Shown in pieces: positions 54,353-62,942 of a stretch of 64,000 nt of DNA. The DNA comes from Muricoccus nepalensis (GTDB taxonomy: Bacteria > Pseudomonadota > Alphaproteobacteria > Acetobacterales > Acetobacteraceae), in contig NZ_RCZP01000005.1 of the NCBI RefSeq assembly GCF_006438825.1, positions 1-64,000 of the forward strand. The letters run 5' to 3'. The position numbers were made by a program, and so were the translations under genes. The notes under the pieces are model-generated. The model saw only the letters and a list, made by a program, of their open reading frames with translations, had not been told where the DNA came from and made no database searches. The stretch's first letter is position 1. Each line of letters starts with the position of its first letter.

Positions 54353-55075
54353 CTAGAGGCCGGCGAAGCCCGCGCGGGCGCGGCGGTACTCCCAGGATCG
54401 GGAGAGCGGGCGCTCGCCCATCTGCATCTTCGCGGTGAGCGCGATCTCGCCGGGGGAGAGGTACTGGACCTCGCCCATGGCCTCGGCGGCGGCCTGGACC
54501 TCGGCGTTGTCGCGCAGCGTGACGGCGACGAAGGTGACGGCGGCGAGGCCGGCCTCCGCGTTGGTGGCGCCGTGGCCGCGCAGCAGCAGGCTGTTGCCCC
54601 CGCCCATCGCGCGGGCGTGGCTGTCGGCGACGGCGCCGTCGGCGATGATCATGGCGGTGTCGCCGAACTCGGGCACGCTGTCCCAGACGGGCACGGCCTC
54701 GCCCAGCACGGCCGCGAGGTGGAAGACGGGGCGGAGCGGGCGCTTCGTGACGGTGAAGGGGAGCACGGCGCGGGCGTGGTGGTGGACGATGGCCCGCACG
54801 TCCGGGCGCGCGGCGTAGAGGCGGGCGTGGACGATGGTCTCGAGGTAGGGGCGGCGCTGGCCGGGGTCCTCCGGCCGCCCGTCGAGGTCGAAGCGGAGGA
54901 GGTCGGCGCGGGAGACGAGCTCGGGGCTGCGGGAGGCGCTGAGCCAGAAGCGGGAGGGGTCGTGCGGGTCGCGCGCGGAGACGTGCCCGAAGTCGTCGAG
55001 CACGCCCTCGTGCGCGAGGATGCGGTTGGCGATGACGAGGTCCGCGAGGAGGGCGTCCAGCGTGCGGTCCGTCAT
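54353..55075 (-). CDS. Class II aldolase/adducin family protein
   Basis: Zinc-dependent aldolase or dehydratase fold (240 residues), like fuculose-phosphate aldolase relatives. The motifs are ILAHEGVLDDFGHVSARDP near residues 19-37, the Zn ligands in VRAIVHHHARAVLPF near 93-107, and the third His in SLLLRGHGATNAEAGLAA near 156-173. The active-site Glu of true aldolases is not clearly placed, so the reaction is uncertain. It is the last of three same-strand genes (TPP enzyme, aldehyde dehydrogenase, this one), 23 bases after the dehydrogenase stop, and presumably belongs to their pathway. Confidence 0.88.
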   Translation of the reverse strand: MTDRTLDALLADLVIANRILAHEGVLDDFGHVSARDPHDPSRFWLSASRSPELVSRADLLRFDLDGRPEDPGQRRPYLETIVHARLYAARPDVRAIVHHHARAVLPFTVTKRPLRPVFHLAAVLGEAVPVWDSVPEFGDTAMIIADGAVADSHARAMGGGNSLLLRGHGATNAEAGLAAVTFVAVTLRDNAEVQAAAEAMGEVQYLSPGEIALTAKMQMGERPLSRSWEYRRARAGFAGL

Positions 55076-55098
55076 CGCCCTCCCCTCCCCTTGCCGGC

Positions 55099-56538
55099 TC
55101 AGAGGCCCGTCTGGGTCACGAACTTCGTGACGAGGTAGGGCTCGATGGCCTCGGAGCCGCCCTCGGAGCCGTAGCCGCTGTCCTTCACGCCGCCGAAGGG
55201 AACCTCGGGGAGGGCGAGGCCGAGGTGGTTGATGGTCATCATGCCGGTCTCGACGCGGGCGCCGAGGGCCTGTGCGGTGCCGGCCGAGCCCGTGAAGGCG
55301 TAGGAGGCGAGGCCGAAGGGCAGGCGGTTGGCCTCCTCCACGACCTCGTCGAGGTCGGAGAAGCGGTTGACGAGGGCGAGCGGCCCGAAGGGCTCCTCGT
55401 TCATCGCGCGGGCGTCGCGGGGCAGGTCGGAGATGACGGTGGGCTCGTAGAAGTAGCCCTTGTTGCCGATGCGCTTGCCGCCGGTCTGCAGCTTGCCCCC
55501 GCGGGTGACGGCGTCCTGCACGAGGGCCTCGATGGCGGGGATGCGGCGCTCGTTGGCGAGCGGGCCCATGGCGACGCCGGCCTCGGTGCCGGGGCCGACC
55601 TTGATGGCCTTCGCGGCGGTCGTGAAGGTCTCGAGGAACTCGTCGAAGGAGCGCTCCTGGATGAGGAAGCGGGTGGGGGAGACGCAGACCTGGCCGGCGT
55701 TGCGGAACTTCGCGGCGGCGAGGGTCCTGGCGGCCTTCCCCACGTCGGCGTCGTTGAAGACGATGGCCGGCGCGTGGCCGCCGAGCTCCATGGTCGCGCG
55801 CTTCATGTGCTGGCCGGCGAGGCCCGCGAGCATCTTGCCCACGGGGGTGGAGCCGGTGAAGGTGATCTTGCGGATCACCGGGTGCGGGATGAGGTAGGCG
55901 GAGATCTCCGCGGGGATGCCGTAGACGAGCTGGACGACGCCGTTCGGCACGCCGGCGTCGATGAAGGCGCGGATGAGCTCGGCCGGGGAGGCCGGGGTTT
56001 CCTCGGGCGCCTTGACGATGATGGAGCAGCCCGTCGCGAGCGCCGCCGAGAGCTTGCGGACGACCTGGTTGATCGGGAAGTTCCAGGGCGTGAAGGCGGC
56101 GACGGGGCCGACGGGCTCGCGCAGCGAGAGCTGGTAGACGCCCTCGGCGCGGGCGGGGATGACGCGGCCGTAGGCGCGGCGGCCCTCTTCCGCGAACCAG
56201 TCGATCACGTCCGCGCCGGCGAGGACCTCCATCTTCGCCTCGGGCAGCGGCTTGCCCTGCTCGGCGGTCATCATCGTGGCGATGGCATCGGCGCGGGAGC
56301 GGAGGAGGTCGGCGGCCTTGCGCATGAGCTTGGAGCGCTCGTAGGGCGAGACCTTGCGCCAGGTGGCGAAGCCGCGCTCGGCGGCGGCGAGGGCCTCGTC
56401 GAGGTCGGGGATCTCGGCGTGGGCGACGGTGCCGATGACCTCCTCGGTCGCGGGGTTGATGATCTCGAGGGTCTTGCCGGAGCGGGCGTCGCGCCACTGG
56501 CCGTCGATGTGGAGCTGGACCTTGGGGTAAGCGGTCAT
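55099..56538 (-). CDS. NAD(P)-dependent aldehyde dehydrogenase (succinate-semialdehyde type)
   Basis: Aldehyde dehydrogenase of 479 residues, most like succinate-semialdehyde dehydrogenases. [15 protein letters not shown] is near residue 28, the cofactor region is [13 protein letters not shown] near 146 and [11 protein letters not shown] near 226, the catalytic Glu is in [16 protein letters not shown] near 252 and the catalytic Cys in [13 protein letters not shown] near 282. [13 protein letters not shown] is near 382. In this operon the upstream TPP enzyme could make an aldehyde by decarboxylation that this enzyme oxidises. gabT is only 4 kb away, so GABA-derived succinate semialdehyde is another possible substrate. 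Confidence 0.92.
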   Translation of the reverse strand: MTAYPKVQLHIDGQWRDARSGKTLEIINPATEEVIGTVAHAEIPDLDEALAAAERGFATWRKVSPYERSKLMRKAADLLRSRADAIATMMTAEQGKPLPEAKMEVLAGADVIDWFAEEGRRAYGRVIPARAEGVYQLSLREPVGPVAAFTPWNFPINQVVRKLSAALATGCSIIVKAPEETPASPAELIRAFIDAGVPNGVVQLVYGIPAEISAYLIPHPVIRKITFTGSTPVGKMLAGLAGQHMKRATMELGGHAPAIVFNDADVGKAARTLAAAKFRNAGQVCVSPTRFLIQERSFDEFLETFTTAAKAIKVGPGTEAGVAMGPLANERRIPAIEALVQDAVTRGGKLQTGGKRIGNKGYFYEPTVISDLPRDARAMNEEPFGPLALVNRFSDLDEVVEEANRLPFGLASYAFTGSAGTAQALGARVETGMMTINHLGLALPEVPFGGVKDSGYGSEGGSEAIEPYLVTKFVTQTGL

Positions 56539-56553
56539 GGCGGGCGTCTCCGT

Positions 56554-58092
56554 CTAGATGACGAGTTCGATGAGGAAGGGGCCGTTGCGCGACGTGCTCT
56601 GGGCGAGGAGGTCGGCGCAGGCCTCGAGGGTGGTGGCGCGGGCGGCTTCGACGCCCATGCCGTTCGCGATCTTCACCCAGTCGAGGTCGGGGTTGCCGAG
56701 GTCGAGCATGTTCATGGCGGTGGGGCCGGGGTTGGCGCCCACCCCCGCGTACTCCCCGATGAGGATCTGGTACTTGCGGTTGGAGAGGATGATCGTCGTG
56801 ACCGGCAGCCTCTCCCGCGCCTGGGTCCAGAGGGACTGGACCGTGTACATGGCGGAGCCGTCGGCCTGGAGGTTGATGACGCGGCGGCCCTGGCCGGCGA
56901 TGGCGGCGCCGGTGGCCAGGGGCATGCCGTCGCCGATCGCGCCGCCCGTCAGGTGGAGCCAGTCATGCGCGGGGGCGGCGTGGGTCTCGGCGTAGAAGCC
57001 GCGGCCGAAGGAGACGCTCTCGTCGGCGACGATGGCGCCCTCGGGCATGAGGGCGGCGACGGTGCGGGCCAGGCCCTCGGGGGTGGGGGCGCCGCGGCCG
57101 GGCTCGGGGCGCGGGCCGGGGTCGGGGATGGCGGCGTCGGGGGCGCCGAGCTCGTCGACGAGGGCCTGGAGGGCGGCGACGGCGTCGCCCTCGAAGCGGG
57201 TGAGGACGTGGACCTCGGCGTCCGGCGAGTAGTGGCGGGAGGGCTTGTCGGGGTAGGCGAAGAAGCCGACCGGGGCCTTCGCGTTCACCAGGATGATGTG
57301 CTCGAAGCCCGCCAGTGCCTTGATGGCGACGTCGGCGACGTAGGGGACGCGCTCGAGCGGCATCCGCCCCCGGCCGCGGGCGACGCGGGCGTTGGAGCCC
57401 TCCGCCAGGACCTTGGCGCCGGTGGCCCGGAGGATGCGGTTGGCCAGGCGCTGGCCTTCCTCCCGCAGGGCGGGGCCGCCGAGGAGGAGGAGGACGTTCC
57501 GCCCCTCCCGCAGGACGCGGGCGGCGGTGCGGACGGCGTGGGGGTCGGGGGCCGTGGCCGGGGGGACGGGGAGCGGGTCCGCGGGGAGGCCGCCCTCGTC
57601 CCAGGAGGCGTCGGAGGGGAGGACGAGGGTCGCGATGCCGCCCGGCGCCGTGCGGGCGGCCTGGACGGCGATGGCGGCGTCCCGGCCCACGTCCTCGGCG
57701 CGGGTGCTCGTGCGGACCCAGGCGGAGACGGGGCGGGCCCAGCCCTCGGTGTCGGCGGTGAGCGGCGCGTCGAAGGGGCGGTGGTAGGTGGCCTGGTCGC
57801 CGACGACGTTGACGATGCCGCTGCGGGCGCGGCGGGCGTTGTGGAGGTTGGCAAGGCCGTTCGCGAGGCCCGGCCCGCAGTGCAGGAGGGTGCAGGCGGG
57901 CTTCTCCGCGATCCGGAAGTAGCCGTCGGCCATGCCGGTGACGACGTTCTCCTGCAGGCCGAGGACGCAGCGCATGCCCGGGACCTGGTCGAGGGCGGCG
58001 ACGAAGTGCATCTCGCTGGTGCCGGGGTTGGAGAAGCAGGTGTCCACGCCGGACTTGAGAAGCGTGTGGACGAGGCTGTGGGCACCATTCAC
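56554..58092 (-). CDS. Thiamine-diphosphate enzyme, acetolactate synthase large-subunit-like
   Basis: ThDP-dependent enzyme of 512 residues related to acetolactate synthase and benzoylformate decarboxylase. The N-terminal pyrimidine-binding domain has VDTCFSNPGTSEMHFVAALD near 17-36 and the catalytic Glu in LGLQENVVTGMADGYFR near 47-63. The pyrophosphate-binding part is INLQADGSAMYTVQSLWTQ and IILSNRKYQILIGEY near the C-terminus. The usual GDG ... NN motif reads ADG ... SN, which is typical of this uncharacterised subfamily. GTG 58092 was chosen for its AGAGGGAG ribosome site. It is the first gene of the TPP enzyme-ALDH-aldolase operon. It is not the biosynthetic IlvB: no IlvN follows. Confidence 0.88.
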   Translation of the reverse strand: MNGAHSLVHTLLKSGVDTCFSNPGTSEMHFVAALDQVPGMRCVLGLQENVVTGMADGYFRIAEKPACTLLHCGPGLANGLANLHNARRARSGIVNVVGDQATYHRPFDAPLTADTEGWARPVSAWVRTSTRAEDVGRDAAIAVQAARTAPGGIATLVLPSDASWDEGGLPADPLPVPPATAPDPHAVRTAARVLREGRNVLLLLGGPALREEGQRLANRILRATGAKVLAEGSNARVARGRGRMPLERVPYVADVAIKALAGFEHIILVNAKAPVGFFAYPDKPSRHYSPDAEVHVLTRFEGDAVAALQALVDELGAPDAAIPDPGPRPEPGRGAPTPEGLARTVAALMPEGAIVADESVSFGRGFYAETHAAPAHDWLHLTGGAIGDGMPLATGAAIAGQGRRVINLQADGSAMYTVQSLWTQARERLPVTTIILSNRKYQILIGEYAGVGANPGPTAMNMLDLGNPDLDWVKIANGMGVEAARATTLEACADLLAQSTSRNGPFLIELVI

Positions 58093-58240
58093 GAGACGCG
58101 GACTCCCTCTTTGAAGGGGGCGCAAGTTGCGCGCGGCGGGCGGCGCCGGCAAGGGCGGGGGGCGCGCGCTTCACAGGCGCCGCCGATCCCGGAATAATCC
58201 CCGGAAGGGCCGGAAAGGCCGCGGGGGGGTGGGAAACGGC

Positions 58241-60565
58241 ATGGCGCGTCTTTCGGTGGCCTTCTTTCTTTCCGGCTTCGGGGCGCTGCTGTGCCAGATC
58301 GTCTGGCAACGGATGCTGGGGATCTTCGCGGGGTCGGACAGCGTCTCGGCGGCGCTGGTGGTCGGCGCCTTCCTCTCGGGGCTGGGCCTCGGCTCGATCG
58401 CCGGGGCGCGGCTGGCGGACCGCCTCTCCCCGGCGCGGGCGCTGCTCGGCTTCGCCGTCGCGGAGCTCGGGGTGGGCGGCTTCGCGCTGCTGTCCAAGGC
58501 CTTTCTGTACGATTTCCTGGCGACGGACCTGGCGGGGGTCGTGGACAGCCCGGCGGCGATCTTCGCGCTCTGCTTCGCCGGGCTCGTGCTGCCGACGACG
58601 CTGATGGGGGCCTCCCTGCCGCTGCTGGCGCGGGCCGTGGCGACCTCGCTCGACACGGTGGCGGAGCGGGTGGGGCGGCTCTACGGCCTCAACACCCTCG
58701 GCGCGGGGATGGGGGCGCTGCTGGGCGGCTGGTTCCTCGCGGGGAACCTCGGCTTCGTGGGCGCCCTGGTGCTGGCGGCGGGGCTGAACCTGACGGCGGC
58801 CGGGCTGGCGCTGACCCTGTGGTCCTCGGCGCGGCGCGGCGCGGCGCCGGCCCCCGTGGCGGAGGCGGCCGGCCCGGCGGGGTCGCCCTTCGGGGGGCTG
58901 CCGCTGTGGTGCGCGCTCGTCTTCCTGTCGGGCTACGTGATCGTCGCGCTGGAGATCGTCTGGGTGCGGCTGCTCGGCCAGGTCGGGCAGTACCACGCCT
59001 ATCTCTTCCCGACGGTGCTCGGGATCTTCCTCCTGGCGGACGGGCTGGGGATGGAGGTGGCGTCGCGGCTGCTGCGGCGGGTGCGGGACCCGCGGCCGGC
59101 CTTCTTCGCGGCGCAGGCGGGCGGCTTCGCCCTGGCCGCGGCGCTGATCCTCGCCCTGTGGTGGGCCCTGCCCCACTGGCCGCTGGATACCGTGCTGGGC
59201 GCGGACCGCGCGCGGCTGCACGGGGCGGGGCTGGCGACGACGATGGCGCTCGCCGTGCTGGTGGTGGCCCCTCCCTCCTTCCTGATCGGGATGACCTTTC
59301 CCTTCGTGCAGCGCGCGGTGCAGCGGGACCTGGCGAGCGTGGGCGCGCGGGTGGGCTGGGTGCAGCTCGCGAACATCCTCGGCAACGCGGCGGGGTCGGT
59401 GGGGACGGGGCTGGTGTCCTTCCACTTCCTGGGCACGGCGGGGACGCTGCACCTGCTGGGCGGGCTGTCGGTCCTGCTGGCGGGGCTGTGGTGGTGGAGC
59501 CTGCGGGGGCCGGGGCGGGCGGGGGCGCTCGCGCTGGGCGGGGCCTGCGCCGCGCTGACGCTCGCCATTCCCGGCAACGCGGCCTTCTGGTCCCGCCTGC
59601 ACGCGGAGCGCGAGGGGCAGGCGGTGTCCTGGGCGGAGGACCGGTCCGGCATCGCCTTCTTCCGGGACGACGGGGCGGCGGGCGAGGGGCCGGACGGGCC
59701 CTTCTTCATTCAGGGCTTCAGCCAGGGGCGGCTTCCCTTCCTGCCGATCCACCAGTTCCTGGGCGCGGTCGGGCCGCTGCTCCATCCCGACCCGCGGCGG
59801 GTGATGGTGGTGGGGGTGGGCTCGGGCGGCACGCCCTGGGCGGCGGGGGTGCGCGAGGAGACGCGGGACATCCGCGCGGTGGAGCTTGTCGGGCCGGTGC
59901 TGCCGGCGCTGCGCGGCATCGCCCGGCGGCACCCGGAGGGCCCCGTGGCGGCGCTGCTGGCCGATCCCCGCTATGCCCTCGAGTACGGGGACGGGCGGCG
60001 GGCGCTCGCGCGCGGGGAGACGCGCTGGGACGTGATCCAGGCCGACGCCATCCTGCCGGAGGGGTCGCATTCCGGGCTGCTCTACTCCGCGGAGTTCCTG
60101 GCGACGGTGCGGCGGCGGCTCGCGCCGGGGGGGCTCTACGTGCAGTGGGCGCCCACGGTGCGGACGGTGGAGACCTTCGTGGCGAGCTTCCCCCACGTGA
60201 TCCTCCTCATGCCCGGAAGCGTGCTGGTGGGCAGCGACGCGCCGATCCCCTGGGACAGCGAGAGGCTGGCGGCGCGCTTCGCCGAGCCGGGGGTGCGGGC
60301 GCGGCTGCTGCGCGGCAACGCGGGGGCCGGCGACTACGCGGGGATGTTCCGGGACGCGCCGCTCGTCTGGGGTCCTGGCGCGCCGCGCGGCGAGGCGCCG
60401 CTGACGGACGTGTTCCCGCGCGACGAGTTCTACCTCAACAATCCCATCCTCGGCGCCGACGTGCTGGCGCGGCAAATGCGCGAGGCGGCCTTGGCGCGCG
60501 CCGCGTGGAGCCGGGCGGAGCCTTGCCCCGGCGGGCCGTCGGGCGCAGTTTCAGCGACCTGTTAG
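58241..60565 (+). CDS. Membrane-fused spermidine-synthase-like protein
   Basis: A 774-residue fusion of a polytopic membrane domain and a spermidine-synthase-like methyltransferase-fold domain. The first 470 residues contain about 12 hydrophobic helices, beginning LSVAFFLSGFGALLCQIVWQRMLGIF, and LANILGNAAGSVGTGLVS is typical of this family. The C-terminal part has VMVVGVGSGGTPWAAG (SAM/dcSAM-binding loop), YALEYGDGRRAL, WDVIQADAILPEGSHSGLLYSAEF and LAPGGLYVQWAPTV. The aminopropyl-acceptor Asp is present in a diverged context (IQADAI). The ATG at 58241 follows GGGGGGGTGGGA. The function is unproven in the family; a polyamine link is inference. gabT follows 13 bases on. Confidence 0.85.
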   Translation: MARLSVAFFLSGFGALLCQIVWQRMLGIFAGSDSVSAALVVGAFLSGLGLGSIAGARLADRLSPARALLGFAVAELGVGGFALLSKAFLYDFLATDLAGVVDSPAAIFALCFAGLVLPTTLMGASLPLLARAVATSLDTVAERVGRLYGLNTLGAGMGALLGGWFLAGNLGFVGALVLAAGLNLTAAGLALTLWSSARRGAAPAPVAEAAGPAGSPFGGLPLWCALVFLSGYVIVALEIVWVRLLGQVGQYHAYLFPTVLGIFLLADGLGMEVASRLLRRVRDPRPAFFAAQAGGFALAAALILALWWALPHWPLDTVLGADRARLHGAGLATTMALAVLVVAPPSFLIGMTFPFVQRAVQRDLASVGARVGWVQLANILGNAAGSVGTGLVSFHFLGTAGTLHLLGGLSVLLAGLWWWSLRGPGRAGALALGGACAALTLAIPGNAAFWSRLHAEREGQAVSWAEDRSGIAFFRDDGAAGEGPDGPFFIQGFSQGRLPFLPIHQFLGAVGPLLHPDPRRVMVVGVGSGGTPWAAGVREETRDIRAVELVGPVLPALRGIARRHPEGPVAALLADPRYALEYGDGRRALARGETRWDVIQADAILPEGSHSGLLYSAEFLATVRRRLAPGGLYVQWAPTVRTVETFVASFPHVILLMPGSVLVGSDAPIPWDSERLAARFAEPGVRARLLRGNAGAGDYAGMFRDAPLVWGPGAPRGEAPLTDVFPRDEFYLNNPILGADVLARQMREAALARAAWSRAEPCPGGPSGAVSATC

Positions 60566-60578
60566 GGAGATTTCCGGC

Positions 60579-61928
60579 ATGGGCACCACGATCACCGGCG
60601 AGGCCACGGCGTCGATCGAGGAGGGGCTGCGCAACGCGACGCTCCAGGCGCGGAAGGAGGCCGCGGTCCCGCGGGGGCTCGCGACCTCCCTCCCCGTCTT
60701 CGCCGCCAAGGCCGAGGGGTCGGAGATCACGGATGTCGAGGGCAAGCGCTACATCGACTTCGGCAGCGGGATCGCGGTGCTCAACACCGGGCACCTGCAC
60801 CCCAAGGTGAAGGCCGCCGTGCAGGCGCAGCTCGAGAACTTCTCCCACACCTGCATCCAGGTGACGCCCTACGAGAGCTACGTGCGGCTGGCCGAGCGGC
60901 TGAACGCCATCGCGCCGGTGCGGGGTCCGGCGAAGACCATCTTCCTGACGACGGGCGCCGAGGCCGTGGAGAACGCGGTGAAGATCGCCCGCGCCCACAC
61001 GGGGCGCCCGGGCGTGATCGCCTTCTCCGGCGCCTTCCACGGGCGGACGCTGCTGGGCATGGCGCTGACGGGCAAGGTGGTGCCCTACAAGGTGGGCTTC
61101 GGCCCGATGCCGGCCGACATCTACCACCTGCCCTTCCCCGTGGCCTACCACGGCAAGGAGGTCGCGGCGACGCTCGAGGCCATCGAGACGCTGTTCAAGG
61201 CGGACATCGATCCCGCGCGGATCGCGGCCGTCATCATCGAGCCCGTGCAGGGCGAGGGCGGCTTCTACCAGGCGCAGCCGGAGCTGATGCAGGGGCTGCG
61301 GGCGATCTGCGACAAGTACGGCATGCTGCTCATCGCCGACGAGGTGCAGACCGGCTTCGCGCGCACCGGGAAGATGTTCGCGATGGAGCACACGGGGGTG
61401 AAGGCGGACCTCGTGACCATGGCGAAGTCGCTCGCGGGCGGCTTCCCGCTCTCGGCGGTGACGGGCACGGCCTCGATCATGGACAGCCCGCACCCGGGCG
61501 GGCTCGGCGGCACCTATGGCGGCTCGCCGCTCGGCTGCGCGGCGGGGAACGCGGTGCTCGACGTGATCGAGGAGGAGGACCTCTGCGGGCGGGCCGAGCG
61601 GATCGGCGAGCTGCTGGTCGCGCGCATCCGGGAGCTGCAGGCGAGCAACTCGCTGCGGGGCGTGATCGGCGACATCCGCGCGGTGGGCGCGATGGTCGCG
61701 ATGGAGCTGGTGGCGGGCGGCGACGCCGACCGGCCGGACCCGGACCTGACGCGGGCGCTGGTGGCGCGGGCGGCCGAGAAGGGCCTCGTGCTGCTCTCCT
61801 GCGGGGTGCGCGGGAACGTCATCCGCTTCCTCTGCCCGCTGACGACCTCGGACGCCCTGGTGAACGAGGGGATGGACATGCTGGGCGAGGCGCTGCGCGA
61901 GTGCGTGGCGGAGCGCGCCGGCGCCTAG
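60579..61928 (+). CDS. gabT: 4-aminobutyrate aminotransferase
   Basis: PLP-dependent class III aminotransferase that converts GABA plus 2-oxoglutarate to succinate semialdehyde and glutamate. Of 449 residues, the marks are YIDFGSGIAVLNTGHLHPKV near 57-76, FLTTGAEAVENAVKIARAHTGRPG near 122-145, FSGAFHGRTLLGMALTGK near 149-166, IIEPVQGEGGFYQ near 216-228 and LIADEVQTGFARTGKMF near 249-265. The PLP Lys is in VTMAKSLAGGFPLSAVTG near 277-294, and GGTYGGSPLGCAAG is near 308-321. The TAGGGAGA ribosome site supports the ATG at 60579. It lies in one run with the spermidine-synthase-like gene, suggesting polyamine or GABA turnover. Confidence 0.93.
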   Translation: MGTTITGEATASIEEGLRNATLQARKEAAVPRGLATSLPVFAAKAEGSEITDVEGKRYIDFGSGIAVLNTGHLHPKVKAAVQAQLENFSHTCIQVTPYESYVRLAERLNAIAPVRGPAKTIFLTTGAEAVENAVKIARAHTGRPGVIAFSGAFHGRTLLGMALTGKVVPYKVGFGPMPADIYHLPFPVAYHGKEVAATLEAIETLFKADIDPARIAAVIIEPVQGEGGFYQAQPELMQGLRAICDKYGMLLIADEVQTGFARTGKMFAMEHTGVKADLVTMAKSLAGGFPLSAVTGTASIMDSPHPGGLGGTYGGSPLGCAAGNAVLDVIEEEDLCGRAERIGELLVARIRELQASNSLRGVIGDIRAVGAMVAMELVAGGDADRPDPDLTRALVARAAEKGLVLLSCGVRGNVIRFLCPLTTSDALVNEGMDMLGEALRECVAERAGA

Positions 61929-61939
61929 GGGCGCGCGGG

Positions 61940-62332
61940 TTGCGGAGGAGCCTCCGGCGCGCGCTGGTCCTCGGGGTTCCCTGCGGCGCGCTGTCGGTGC
62001 CCGTGTTCCGGGATTCGACGCTCTTCCTGCTGGCGAAGCTGGCGCGGGTGATGCCGGACGCGGCCTACGCGTCCGGGCCCGGCCCCTACGGGCTGCCGCT
62101 GCTCGGCTGGTTCCTCCTCCTCGGCGCGGCGGGCAGCTTCGGCATCGCGCTGTTGCTGCGGCTGGTGCCGCTGCCGGACCTTCTCTTCGGGGCGGTGGTG
62201 GGGCTGGCCGCGGCCTGGCTCGTGCCGCAGCACCTGCCGCGGGGGACGCCGGACTGGGTGCCCTGGTTTACCGGCGCGGCCTGGGGATGGGGCACGGCCT
62301 TCCTGCTGCGGCCGCTGGCGCTGCGTGGGTAG
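61940..62332 (+). CDS. Small hypothetical membrane protein
   Basis: A protein of about 130 residues I do not recognise. It has a basic start (LRRSLRRALVL) and three hydrophobic stretches: LVLGVPCGALSVPVF, LGWFLLLGAAGSFGIALLL with GAVVGLAAAWLVP, and WVPWFTGAAWGWGTAFLL. It is therefore probably an inner-membrane protein with three or four helices. The start is uncertain: TTG at 61940 avoids overlap with gabT, while GTG at 61901 would overlap it by 28 bases. Its stop overlaps the mobA start by eight bases, implying co-translation with mobA. Whether it works with molybdenum cofactor genes is unknown. Confidence 0.6.
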   Translation: MRRSLRRALVLGVPCGALSVPVFRDSTLFLLAKLARVMPDAAYASGPGPYGLPLLGWFLLLGAAGSFGIALLLRLVPLPDLLFGAVVGLAAAWLVPQHLPRGTPDWVPWFTGAAWGWGTAFLLRPLALRG

Positions 62333-62942
62333 GGCGGGCGTCCTTGGCCTCGTGCTGGCCGGGGGGCTCGCGCGGCGCATGGGCGGGGGCGACAAGGCGC
62401 TGCTGCCGCTGCTCGGGCGGCCGATGCTGGCGCACCTGCTGGCGCGGCTGGCGCCGCAGGTGGACGCCCTGGCGCTGAGCGCGAACGGCGATCCCGCGCG
62501 GTTCCGGGAGGCCGCGCCGGGGATGGCGGTGGTGGCGGACCCCCTGCCCAGCCATCCCGGGCCGCTGGCGGGGATCCTCGCGGGGATGGAGCGGGCGGCG
62601 GGGCTGGGGATGGGCTGGGTGCTCTCCGTGCCCGGGGACACACCGCTGGTTCCGAGCGACCTGGCGGCGCGGCTGGGCGCGGCCCTCGAGGGGTCCGGCG
62701 CGGCGATCGCCTGCGCGGCCTCGGGCGGGCGGGCACACCCGCCGGTCGCGCTCTGGCCCGTGGGGCTGCGCGGGGACCTGCGGCGGGCGCTGCTGGCGGG
62801 CGAGGGCAAGGTGAGCCGCTGGGCGGCGCCTCATGGGGTGGCGACGGTGGAGTGGGCGGGGGATCCCTTCCTCAACGCCAACGCGCCGGCGGATCTGCCG
62901 GTGCTGGAGGCGGCGCTGCGGGGTCAGAACAGCCCGGCATAG
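62325..62942 (+). CDS. mobA: Molybdenum cofactor guanylyltransferase
   Basis: Attaches GMP from GTP to molybdopterin-Mo, giving the bis-MGD cofactor of DMSO-reductase-type enzymes. The 205-residue protein shows the nucleotidyltransferase start GLVLAGGLARRMGGGDKALLPLLGRPML near 8-35, DPLPSHPGPLAGILAGM near 72-88, the metal-binding Asp in VLSVPGDTPLVPSDLAARL near 98-116, and DPFLNANAPADL near 184-195. The start is GTG at 62325, inside the end of the preceding gene. The 3' end overlaps the convergent moeA by 19 bases. The pairing with moeA supports the assignment. Confidence 0.93.
   Translation: MGRAGVLGLVLAGGLARRMGGGDKALLPLLGRPMLAHLLARLAPQVDALALSANGDPARFREAAPGMAVVADPLPSHPGPLAGILAGMERAAGLGMGWVLSVPGDTPLVPSDLAARLGAALEGSGAAIACAASGGRAHPPVALWPVGLRGDLRRALLAGEGKVSRWAAPHGVATVEWAGDPFLNANAPADLPVLEAALRGQNSPA

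Noticed and set aside
55225-60475. Long antisense frames across the TPP/ALDH operon and the spermidine-synthase-like gene
   Set aside because: The sense genes have intact catalytic motifs; the antisense translations are Arg/Pro/Gly/Asp-rich and featureless.
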